Shown: piece after piece, positions 30,453 to 37,944 of the stretch
How the letters are laid out: every line of letters begins with the position of its first letter
Numbering within the stretch: position 1 is the stretch's first letter
Source of the DNA: Gryllotalpicola ginsengisoli DSM 22003
GTDB lineage: Bacteria; Actinomycetota; Actinomycetes; Actinomycetales; Microbacteriaceae
NCBI RefSeq assembly: GCF_000419445.1
Contig: NZ_AULK01000007.1
Coordinates: 1-64,000 of the forward strand
Direction: 5' to 3'
DNA length: 64,000 nt
Position numbers and translations under genes: made by a program
Notes under the pieces: generated by a model
Databases searched by the model: none
What the model saw: the letters and a program-made list of their open reading frames with translations, nothing else
Told to the model about the DNA's origin: nothing

Positions 30453-32765
30453 ATGGTCGACATCGCCACGCTGCTGCGCCGCATCACCGAGGCCGCCCCC
30501 GAGATCGTCGTCGTCGGCGACCTGCTGCTCGACGACTGGTGGCAGGGCGGCTCGGGCCGGCTCGGCCGCGAGGCGCCGGTGCCGGTCGTCGACGCGCACG
30601 AGCACCATTTCGCGCCCGGGGGAGCGGCGAACGCGGCCGCGAACCTCGCCGCCCTCGGCGCGCGCGTGCGCGTGGTCGGGGCGGTGGGCACGGATGCCTC
30701 GGGCGACCGCCTGCTCGCCCAGCTCTCCGACCTCGGGGTGGACACCTCGGCCGTGGTCCGCTCGCCGGCCGTCACCACCCCGTGCAAGACCCGCATCGTC
30801 GCCCGCGACAGCGTCGTGGCCCGCGTCGACGAGGGCACCGGTGCCGAGGTGCCCGCCGAGGTGCGTGAGCAGCTCGTGCGCTCGGTGCGCGAGAGCATCG
30901 GCGGGGGAGCGGCGCAGCTGATCTGCGACTACGGCCTCGGCGCCGCGGCCGCCGCCCGCGACGAGCTCGCCCGCGCGCCGCGCCCGGCCCTGCGGGTGGT
31001 CGACGCGCACGAGGTCGCTGCGTGGGCCGACCTCGAGCCCGACGTGGTCACCCCGAACCGCCAGGAGGCCGCCGCGCTTCTCGGCGCCGACGCCGCGGAG
31101 CCGGGCTCGGAGTGGGTGCAGCGGAGCGCGGAGCGGCTGCTCGAGGCATCCGCCGCCCGGCTCGCCGTCGCCGTCACGCTCGACCGCGACGGCAGCGTCA
31201 CCGTGCGCCGCGACGGCGCCCCCGCGCACCGCACCCACGCCGGGCCGGCCAGCGAGCAGAACGCGTCCGGCGCCGGCGACACCTACGCGGCCGCGCTCAC
31301 CGCCGCCCTCGCCGCGGGCTGCGCCGTCGAGGACGCCGCCGAGCTCGGCCAGCTCGCCGCCGACGTCGTGGTGCGCGCCGCCGGCACCTCCCTGTGCCGC
31401 CCCGACGAACTGCTCGTCGCCGCCCGCGGCGTGTTCGACCGCGAGGTGCTCGCCGACATCGTCGCCGCGCACCAGCGGCTCGGGCACCGCGTCGTGCTCA
31501 CCAACGGGGTCTTCGACGTGCTGCACCGCGGGCACGCGGCCTCCCTCGCCGAGGCGAAGTCGCACGGCGACGTGCTCGTCGTGGCGCTGAATGCCGACGC
31601 ATCCGTGCGCCGCCTGAAAGGCCCCGAGCGGCCCATCAACGAGCAGGCCGACCGTGCGGCCGTGATCGCCGCGCTCGGCGTCGTCGATCTGGTCACGATC
31701 TTCGAGGAGGACACCCCCGCGGACCTGATCGAGCGGCTGCGGCCCGACGTGTACGTCAAGGGTGGCGACTACTCCGAGCAGATGCTCGCCGAGGCGCGCA
31801 TTGTGCGCTCGTACGGCGGCGAGGTGCACATCCTCGGCTACGTGCCTGAGCACTCGACGACCGACGTGGTGACCCGCATCCGCCGCCGGCCGCGCACCCG
31901 GCGGCCCGCCGCCCGGTGGGCGTCGGCCGAGCCGCCCGCCGCGCCGCGCCTCGACGTGCTGATCCCCACCAGCGAGCGGCCCGCCGAGCTCGCCGTGACG
32001 CTCGCGGGCCTCGCCGCGCAGGACGACCCGCCGTTCCGCGTCGTGATCGGCGACCAGAGTGAGCGGATGCCCGACTGGGAGCACCCCGCCGCGCAGGCGA
32101 TGATCCGGGTGCTGCGCGCCCAGGGCCGCGCGGTCGAGCTGCTGCGCACCCTGCCGCGTCGCGGCGTGGCGGAGCACCGGGAGCGGTTGCTGCAGCACTC
32201 GGTGCGCACCGCTCCCGAGGTCGAGGACGTGCTGTTCCTCGACGACGACGTGTGGCTCGAGCCGGGCCAGCTGGCGACCCTCGTCGCCGCCCGGCGCGAG
32301 CTTGACGCCGGCTTCGTCGGCGCCGCCGTGCAGGGGCTCAGCTACCTCGACGACGACCGGCCGCACGAGCTCGAGGCGTTCGAGCGGTGGGACGGGCCGG
32401 TGCAGCCCGAGGCCGTCGCCCCCGAGACGCCGGAGTTCGAGCGCTGGCGGCTGCACAACGCCGCGAACCTCACCCGGCTCGCCGGGCGCCTGCAGCTCGC
32501 CGACGACGAGTGGGTCGCCTACAAGGTGGCCTGGGTCGGCGGCTGCGTGCTGTACGACCGGGCGGAGCTGCTCGAGGCGGGCGGCTTCGACTTCTGGAGC
32601 GAGCTGCCGCCGGAGCACTCGGGCGAAGACGTCGTGGCGCAGTGGCGGGTGATGCGCCGCCGCGGCGGGGCCGGCATCGTGCCCTCGGGCGCCGTGCACC
32701 TGGAGTCTCCGACGACGGTCGTCGACCGCACCGTCGACGCGAAGGACCGCATCGCGGTCCAGTAG
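30453..32765 (+). CDS. Three-domain fusion: heptose kinase, nucleotidyltransferase and GT2 glycosyltransferase
   Basis: A 770-residue protein. Residues 10-325 are an RfaE/HldE-type PfkB kinase (VVGDLLLDDWW, PGGAANAAANLAALGA, and NASGAGDTY with base D276). Residues 345-470 are a cytidylyltransferase-fold heptose 1-phosphate nucleotidyltransferase (TNGVFDVLHRGH, giving HRGH at 358-361, and VYVKGGDYS). After a Arg/Pro/Ala linker, residues 500-760 form a GT2-type glycosyltransferase (LDVLIPTSERP, LDDDV with Asp597-599, and HSGEDVVAQ with E725-D726). E. coli HldE ends after the second domain, near 477 residues. The fusion suggests that sugar phosphorylation, nucleotide activation and transfer happen on one chain. 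GT2 acceptor unknown. Confidence 0.86.
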   Translation: MVDIATLLRRITEAAPEIVVVGDLLLDDWWQGGSGRLGREAPVPVVDAHEHHFAPGGAANAAANLAALGARVRVVGAVGTDASGDRLLAQLSDLGVDTSAVVRSPAVTTPCKTRIVARDSVVARVDEGTGAEVPAEVREQLVRSVRESIGGGAAQLICDYGLGAAAAARDELARAPRPALRVVDAHEVAAWADLEPDVVTPNRQEAAALLGADAAEPGSEWVQRSAERLLEASAARLAVAVTLDRDGSVTVRRDGAPAHRTHAGPASEQNASGAGDTYAAALTAALAAGCAVEDAAELGQLAADVVVRAAGTSLCRPDELLVAARGVFDREVLADIVAAHQRLGHRVVLTNGVFDVLHRGHAASLAEAKSHGDVLVVALNADASVRRLKGPERPINEQADRAAVIAALGVVDLVTIFEEDTPADLIERLRPDVYVKGGDYSEQMLAEARIVRSYGGEVHILGYVPEHSTTDVVTRIRRRPRTRRPAARWASAEPPAAPRLDVLIPTSERPAELAVTLAGLAAQDDPPFRVVIGDQSERMPDWEHPAAQAMIRVLRAQGRAVELLRTLPRRGVAEHRERLLQHSVRTAPEVEDVLFLDDDVWLEPGQLATLVAARRELDAGFVGAAVQGLSYLDDDRPHELEAFERWDGPVQPEAVAPETPEFERWRLHNAANLTRLAGRLQLADDEWVAYKVAWVGGCVLYDRAELLEAGGFDFWSELPPEHSGEDVVAQWRVMRRRGGAGIVPSGAVHLESPTTVVDRTVDAKDRIAVQ

Positions 32766-32783
32766 GCGATCGGATGCGTGGCC

Positions 32784-32989
32784 GCTGGTCTCCATTCGCC
32801 CGCTGCGCGGCCGAGTCGACCGGCGGCCGGCCCATCCCGCCGGGCGCAAACGTCACGATCGGGCATAGCCCGCGCGCAGGACTTGCGCCCGATCGTGACG
32901 TCTACGCCCTGGCGGCCGGCCCACCTCGCCGGTCGACTCACGCGCAGCGCGCCCCGCCGGTCGACTCACGCGCAGCGTGAATGGAGACC
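32784..32989. repeat. Composite palindromic repeat element
   Basis: Outer repeats are in inverted orientation: one plus copy at 32784-32826 (GGTCTCCATTCGCCCGC.. GAGTCGACCGGCG) and two minus copies at 32927-32951 and 32955-32989. Between them sits a perfect 15-bp inverted repeat, ACGTCACGATCGGGC at 32850-32864 and its complement at 32887-32901. The element fills the gap between the fusion gene and the convergent DUF6098 gene. It looks like a REP/BIME-type structure and may also terminate transcription. Confidence 0.75.
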
Positions 32990-32993
32990 GCAG

Positions 32994-33410
32994 TCAGCTG
33001 CGCTCGAACCGCTCCGAGTACACCTCGTCGGCTTCGTCGATCACCTGCTCGGCCAGCCGCGCGAGCGGCCGCGGCCGGGCGATGAGCGGCTCGCAGTCGG
33101 GCCCGCGCCCCACCACCTCGCCGGTGAGCACCCACGCGTACCGGTCGCCGTCGCGCCGCAGGTGCGCGTACTGGCAGATCTGCCGCGCCAGCCAGTCGAG
33201 CACGGGCCTCGACCACCACGGCTCCGGGTCGAGCGGATTGGTCGACAGCCCCGGCAGCTCCAGGCCGCTCTCCTGGTCGACGCTCTGCTCGTGCGCATCC
33301 TGCTCCGGGCCCTTCGAGTAGCGCAGGAACGTCGGCTCGCTCGAGCGCTCGACGAGCTCGCGCACCTCCTCGAGCGAGGTCAACACGGGCAGAGGCGACG
33401 AGTCGGGCAT
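32994..33410 (-). CDS. DUF6098 family protein
   Basis: A 138-residue soluble protein. The blocks FLRYSKGPEQDAHEQSVDQE, LPGLSTNPLDPEPWW and WLARQICQYAHL match a family of unknown function common in actinobacteria (recalled as DUF6098). ATG 33410 is preferred over 33443 because it fits the family start PVLTSLEEV. No membrane segment. The gene is flanked on both sides by copies of the same palindromic repeat family, so it could have been carried or shuffled as a cassette. Function unknown. Confidence 0.75.
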   Translation of the reverse strand: MPDSSPLPVLTSLEEVRELVERSSEPTFLRYSKGPEQDAHEQSVDQESGLELPGLSTNPLDPEPWWSRPVLDWLARQICQYAHLRRDGDRYAWVLTGEVVGRGPDCEPLIARPRPLARLAEQVIDEADEVYSERFERS

Positions 33411-33468
33411 GGCGATGGAGTACCCGTCGCCAGGCAATGGCATCCAGGCATCCGTTTGTCACAGCGTC

Positions 33469-33566
33469 GCTGGTCTCCATTCGCCCGCTTCGCGCGCGAG
33501 TCGACCGGCGACGTCCGTCGAGTCGGCCGGCGAAGTCGCCCGCTTCGCGCGCGAGTCGACCGGCGG
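33469..33566. repeat. Two further copies of the GGTCTCCATTCGCCC repeat
   Basis: A full plus-orientation copy at 33469-33510 and a partial copy at 33538-33566 (GCCCGCTTCGCGCGCGAGTC..), upstream of the DUF6098 gene and of the monooxygenase gene. They share the GAGTCGACCGGCG end with the composite element at 32784-32989. Confidence 0.75.
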
Positions 33567-33666
33567 GTCCGGGAATATCCGCACGCCCACCGCGTTACCG
33601 ATCCATGCAAACGTATAGACTCGGGCGACCGCCCCCAGTGCGGCACGCAGCAGGAAAGGACCCACC

Positions 33667-34848
33667 GTGCAGTTCGGCATCTTCTCGGTCAGCGACATCA
33701 CGCGCGACCCCACCACCGGCGTGACGCCCAGCGAGAGCGAGCGCATCGACGCCATCGTCAAGATCGCGCAGAAGACCGAAGAGGTCGGCATGGACGTCTT
33801 CGCCATCGGCGAGCACCACAACCCGCCGTTCTTCTCCTCCTCGCCCACGACGCTGCTGGCCTACATCGCCGCCACGACCGAGCGGCTGCTGCTGACCACG
33901 TCGACCACGCTGATCACCACCAACGACCCGGTGCGCATCGCCGAGGAGTACGCGATGCTGCAGCACCTGGCCAAGGGCCGCATGGACCTGATGCTCGGCC
34001 GCGGCAACACCGGCCCCGTCTACCCGTGGTTCGGGCAGGACATCCGCCAGTCGCTGCCGCTCGCGCTCGAGAACTACAACCTGCTGCACCGCCTCTGGCG
34101 CGAGGACGTCGTCGACTGGGAGGGCCACTTCCGCACCCCGCTGCAGGGCTTCACCTCGACGCCGCGCCCGCTCGACGACGTGCCGCCGTTCGTCTGGCAC
34201 GGTTCGATCCGCACCCCCGAGATCGCCGAGCAGGCCGCCTACTACGGCGACGGATTCTTCGCCAACAACATCTTCTGGCCGAAGGAGCACTACCAGCGCC
34301 TGATCGCCTTCTACCGCCAGCGCTTCGAGCACTACGGCCACGGCTCGCAGAAGGAGGCGATCGTCGGCCTCGGCGGCCAGGCGTACATCGCCAAGAACTC
34401 GCAGGACGCCAAGCGCGAGTTCCGCCCCTACTTCAACGAGGCGCCGGTCTACGGCCACGGCCCGTCGATGGAGGACTTCACCGAGATGACGCCGCTCACC
34501 GTCGGCAGCCCGCAGGAGGTCATCGACCGCACCCTCGAGTTCCGCGAGTGGGCCGGCGACTACCAGCGCCAGTTGTTCCTGATGGACCACGCCGGCCTGC
34601 CGCTCGCGACCGTGCTGAAGCAGCTCGACCTGCTCGGCGAAGAGGTCATCCCCGTGCTGCGCAAGGAGACCGAGGCGCGCCGCGACCCCGAGACCGCCCC
34701 GGCGCCCACCCACGAGCGCCTCGTGAAGGCCAAGTACGGCGAGGCCGCCCCGCGCCAGGTGCGCCCGAACGCGAACCGCGGCGACAATGTCACCGGCACC
34801 TCCCCCTACCAGGACACCGAGCAGGAGCCCGCGTTCCCGGCGCTGTAA
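33667..34848 (+). CDS. CE1758-like FMN-dependent luciferase-like monooxygenase
   Basis: A 393-residue LLM-class flavin-dependent oxidoreductase with a TIM-barrel fold. Typical blocks are MDVFAIGEHHNPPFFSSSP, LLLTTSTTLITTNDPVRIAE and GRMDLMLGRGNT; VGSPQEVIDRTLEF lies near the C-terminus. Start is GTG 33667 with AGGAAAGGA before it. The next gene encodes an FMN reductase, which would supply reduced FMN; this pair corresponds to what is annotated as CE1758 and CE1759 in corynebacteria. The physiological substrate is not known. Confidence 0.87.
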   Translation: MQFGIFSVSDITRDPTTGVTPSESERIDAIVKIAQKTEEVGMDVFAIGEHHNPPFFSSSPTTLLAYIAATTERLLLTTSTTLITTNDPVRIAEEYAMLQHLAKGRMDLMLGRGNTGPVYPWFGQDIRQSLPLALENYNLLHRLWREDVVDWEGHFRTPLQGFTSTPRPLDDVPPFVWHGSIRTPEIAEQAAYYGDGFFANNIFWPKEHYQRLIAFYRQRFEHYGHGSQKEAIVGLGGQAYIAKNSQDAKREFRPYFNEAPVYGHGPSMEDFTEMTPLTVGSPQEVIDRTLEFREWAGDYQRQLFLMDHAGLPLATVLKQLDLLGEEVIPVLRKETEARRDPETAPAPTHERLVKAKYGEAAPRQVRPNANRGDNVTGTSPYQDTEQEPAFPAL

Positions 34849-34882
34849 GACGCCGCGAGACGCCGCAAGAGGAGAACCAGAC

Positions 34883-35602
34883 ATGACGGATGCATCGCGC
34901 GAGCCCGCCTCGCCCGACCAGGGCTCGACCTACCGCCTGGTCGTCGTCAACGCCGGCATCAGCGACCCCTCGTCGACGAAGCTGCTCGCCGACCGCGTCG
35001 CGCAGCGCGTCGGTGCGGTCGCGGGCGAGCACGGCCACCGGGTGGCGGTGACCGTGCTCGACCTGCGCGAGCTGCTGCCCGAGATGTCGCAGGCCGTGTC
35101 CTCGCAGCTGTTCGGCCCGAAGTTCACCGCCGCCATCGAGGCGCTGCGCCAGGCCGACGGCATCGTGGCGAGCGCGCCCGTGTACAAGGCCGGCCCCTCG
35201 GGCCTGTTCGACACCTTCTTCCAGGTGCTCGACAACGACCTGCTGATCGGCAAGCCGGTCGTGCTCGCCGCGACCGCCGGCACCGCCCGGCACGCCCTCG
35301 TCGTCGACGAGCAGATGCGCTCGATGTTCGCCTTCCTGCGCACCCTGGTCGTGCCCACCTCGCTCTTCGCCTCGACCGAGGACTGGCAGGACCGCTCGCT
35401 CGGCAGCCGCATCGACCGCGCCGCGCTCGAGCTGGTGCTGCTGATGGAGAGCGGCTTCGAGAAGAAGCTGCGCGGCGACGGATGGTCGAGCTATCAGCAC
35501 GAGTTCGGATCGGCCGGCGGCACCGAGCTCGGCATCGACCTCGGCAGCGACCTGATGAAGCTCGCCACCGGCGGCGCCCTGCCCCCGCGCAAGAAGGGCT
35601 GA
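34883..35602 (+). CDS. CE1759-like NAD(P)H-dependent FMN reductase
   Basis: A 239-residue flavodoxin-fold reductase (residues 16-190): YRLVVVNAGISDPSSTKLLA, the flavin loop SAPVYKAGPSGLFDTFFQ and LAATAGTARHALVVDEQMR. It should reduce FMN for the monooxygenase encoded 34 bases upstream; a GAGGAGA site precedes its ATG. The last 50 residues (GTELGIDLGSDLMKLATGG) are a C-terminal extension. The first 15 residues are probably disordered. Followed after 21 bases by a nucleoside hydrolase, perhaps in the same transcript. Confidence 0.86.
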   Translation: MTDASREPASPDQGSTYRLVVVNAGISDPSSTKLLADRVAQRVGAVAGEHGHRVAVTVLDLRELLPEMSQAVSSQLFGPKFTAAIEALRQADGIVASAPVYKAGPSGLFDTFFQVLDNDLLIGKPVVLAATAGTARHALVVDEQMRSMFAFLRTLVVPTSLFASTEDWQDRSLGSRIDRAALELVLLMESGFEKKLRGDGWSSYQHEFGSAGGTELGIDLGSDLMKLATGGALPPRKKG

Positions 35603-35623
35603 CCGCCCGGCGAGAATGGGGCG

Positions 35624-36556
35624 GTGGCCATTCCGCTCGTGATCGACACCGACACCGCCGCCGACGACTGCTTCGCCCTGCTGATCGGGCTGCTCGACCC
35701 CCGGGCGGACCTGAAGGCGGTGACGATCGTCGGCGGCAACGTCGGCTTCGACCAGCAGGTGCACAACGCGCTGCTGACCATCGGCCTGGCCGGCCGCCTC
35801 GACGAGGTGCCGGTGCACATCGGCGAGCGCGACCCGCTGCACCGCGACTGGGTGAGCGCCGAAGACGTGCACGGCGACGGAGTCGGGGGTCTGCGCCGCC
35901 CCGACGACGGCCGCGGCCCCGCCGCCGAGCACGCCGTCGAGGCGCTGGTGCGCCTCGCCCGGGAGCACGCGGGCCGGCTGCGGGTGGTGGCGATCGGCCC
36001 GCTCACGAACCTCGCCCGCGCCATCCGTCTCGACCCCGGCTTCGCCCGCAACGTGGCCGCGCTCTACGTGATGGGCGGCTCGGTGAACGGCCGCGGCAAC
36101 ATCACGCCGGCGGCGGAGTACAACATCTACGTCGACCCCGAGGCGGCGGCCGAGGTGTTCGCCGCCGGCTTCGCCGAGCTGGTCGTCGTGCCCTGGGATC
36201 CGACGACCATCCGCGACACCGTCGTCGACGCCGGACGCCTGGCGCAGATCGCCGCGCTCGACACCGAGCTGTCGCGCTTCTTCGTGCGCGCGAACCAGGC
36301 CACCTTCGACTTCGACTCGGCGGCCGGCATCGGCGGCTCCACGCACCCCGATTCCCTGACCACGCTGCTCGCGCTCGGCGAGCCGATCGTCACCGCCCAG
36401 GCCCGCTACCGGGTCGGCGTCGAGACCGCCGGCGAGCTGACGCGCGGCGCGACCGTCTTCGACTGGCGATCGGATGCCCCCAACGTCACCGCCGTCGAAG
36501 CGGTCGACGGCCCCGCCTTCTTCGCCTACCTGCTGCGCCTGCTCGCGAGCCGCTGA
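35624..36556 (+). CDS. Nucleoside hydrolase (inosine/uridine-preferring type)
   Basis: A 310-residue N-ribohydrolase of the IU-NH fold. The calcium-binding N-terminal motif is DTDTAADDCFALL (residues 8-20); GPLTNLARAI and the YNIYVDPEAAAEV region are the other active-site blocks. It cleaves purine or pyrimidine ribonucleosides to base and ribose in salvage. Start GTG 35624. It lies 21 bases after the FMN reductase on the same strand, and the transcript is expected to end at the exceptional hairpin 72 bases downstream. Confidence 0.88.
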   Translation: MAIPLVIDTDTAADDCFALLIGLLDPRADLKAVTIVGGNVGFDQQVHNALLTIGLAGRLDEVPVHIGERDPLHRDWVSAEDVHGDGVGGLRRPDDGRGPAAEHAVEALVRLAREHAGRLRVVAIGPLTNLARAIRLDPGFARNVAALYVMGGSVNGRGNITPAAEYNIYVDPEAAAEVFAAGFAELVVVPWDPTTIRDTVVDAGRLAQIAALDTELSRFFVRANQATFDFDSAAGIGGSTHPDSLTTLLALGEPIVTAQARYRVGVETAGELTRGATVFDWRSDAPNVTAVEAVDGPAFFAYLLRLLASR

Positions 36557-36627
36557 GCGCGGCTGCCCGGCGCAGTTCGGAGCCGCCCCGAGCTGCTCGG
36601 AGCCGTTCGGAAGCGACGTCTTTTGGC

Positions 36628-36690
36628 GAGCGTTCAGATACGGGAACATTTTCTACCTCGCGTAGAAAATGTTCCCGTATCTGAACGTTC
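36628..36690. terminator. 29-bp hairpin, 26 bp perfect, AT-rich
   Basis: Arms 36631-36656 and 36662-36687 are perfectly complementary (26 bp) around a 5-base loop CTCGC; with one G-U pair the stem extends to 36628/36690. Arm starts CGTTCAGATACGGGAAC and ends ATTTTCTAC, giving an A/T-rich tip unlike the local base composition. It lies between the convergent nucleoside hydrolase and MetE-like genes, so a bidirectional terminator is likely. Confidence 0.85.
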
Positions 36691-36756
36691 CGGGTAGGTG
36701 TTCCTGGGACAGCGTGAAACGCGCGCCCACTACGACCGGCGCGGGCGTCGGTGCGC

Positions 36757-37866
36757 CTAGCCCCAGACCTCGGCGGCGACGCGCACCACCTCGCGCACCT
36801 TCGCCCACTGCTCGTCCTCGGTGAGCACGTTGCCGTCCTCGGTCGAGGCGAAGCCGCACTGCGTCGACAGGGCCAGCTGCCCGAGCGGGGCGAACTCCGC
36901 GGCCTCCTCGATGCGCCGCTTCACCTCGTCGGGGTCCTCCAGGGCCCCCGACTTCGAGGTGATGAGCCCCAGCACCACGGTCTTGTCGCCCTCGGGCAGG
37001 AAGCGCAGCGGCTCGAAACCGCCGGCCCGCGCCGAGTCGTACTCGAGGAAGTACCCGTCGTACTTCGTCACCGCGAGCAGCTGCTCGGCGACGGGCTCGT
37101 AGCCGCCCGAGGCGATCCACGTGGAGCGGAAGTTGCCGCGGCACACGTGCGTGGTCACCGTCAGGTCGGCGGGCTTGTCGGCCAGGGCGCCGTTGATGAG
37201 CGCCGCGTACCGTTCGGCGAGGCCGTCGATGCGGATGCCCCGGGCCGCCGCCTTCTCGAGCTCGTCGGCCGAGCACAGGTAGGCCCAGGCGGTGTCGTCG
37301 AACTGCAGGTAGCGGCATCCGTCGTCGTAGAACGCGCGCACGGCGTCGCGGTACGCGGCCGCGAGGTCGTCGAGCAGCTCGTCGCGGTCGGCGTACGCGC
37401 CCGTCTGGATCGCGTCCTCCTCGAGGCGGAAGTGCAGCACGGCGGGGGAGGGGATCGTCATCTTCGGCGTCACCCCCTCGCCCACGTGGTCGCGCAGGAA
37501 CGCGAAATGGGCGAGCATCGGATGCTGCCGGGAGAAGCCGATGCGGTCGGTGATGCGCAGCACCTGCGGCCGGGTCTGCACCCCGGTGAACTGGATGCCG
37601 TGGTCGGAATCGACGACGTCGACCCCGTCGAGGCCGCCGAAGAAGTCGTAGTGCCACCAGGCGCGGCGCGCCTCGCCGTCGGTGGCGAGTCGCAGCCCGG
37701 CCTCGCGCTGCTTGGCGATCAGGTCGATGATCGCGTCGTCTTCGACGGCGCGCAGCCCGGCGTCGTCGAGGCGGCCGGCCTCGTGCTCGGCGCGAGCGTG
37801 CTTCACGGACTCGGGGCGCAGGAAGCTGCCGACGATGTCGGCGCGGAACGGCGGGTTGATGCTCAT
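36757..37866 (-). CDS. MetE C-terminal-like (cobalamin-independent) methyltransferase
   Basis: A 369-residue single-barrel protein of the YxjG/YxjH type, related to the C-terminal half of MetE. Expected zinc ligands are visible as the His and Cys of TTHVCRGN and the Cys of TQCGFAST; DIVGSFLRP and DDTAWAYL are further markers. Such proteins take a methyl group from a folate or S-methyl donor to a homocysteine-like thiol; the exact substrate is unclear. There is no visible SAM or cobalamin riboswitch in the 78 bases upstream, which mostly hold the terminator of the sugar transporter gene. Confidence 0.83.
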   Translation of the reverse strand: MSINPPFRADIVGSFLRPESVKHARAEHEAGRLDDAGLRAVEDDAIIDLIAKQREAGLRLATDGEARRAWWHYDFFGGLDGVDVVDSDHGIQFTGVQTRPQVLRITDRIGFSRQHPMLAHFAFLRDHVGEGVTPKMTIPSPAVLHFRLEEDAIQTGAYADRDELLDDLAAAYRDAVRAFYDDGCRYLQFDDTAWAYLCSADELEKAAARGIRIDGLAERYAALINGALADKPADLTVTTHVCRGNFRSTWIASGGYEPVAEQLLAVTKYDGYFLEYDSARAGGFEPLRFLPEGDKTVVLGLITSKSGALEDPDEVKRRIEEAAEFAPLGQLALSTQCGFASTEDGNVLTEDEQWAKVREVVRVAAEVWG

Positions 37867-37885
37867 GCCCCCACGCTAGACGACG

Positions 37886-37932
37886 AGCGCCCTCGGCCCC
37901 GGTCGTGTCGCGAACCGGGGCGCGAGGGCGCT
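37886..37932 (-). terminator. Strong hairpin after sugar porter gene
   Basis: An 18-bp stem with one bulged G: AGCGCCCTCGGCCCCGGT pairs with ACCGGGGC-G-CGAGGGCGCT, loop of 10 bases, 12 bases after the transporter stop on the minus strand. Confidence 0.75.
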
Positions 37933-37944
37933 ACGTGCGGGCGA

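Noticed and set aside
37867-37944. Possible SAM or cobalamin riboswitch upstream of the MetE-like gene
   Set aside because: The 78 bases mostly form the terminator of the transporter gene and show no conserved riboswitch core.
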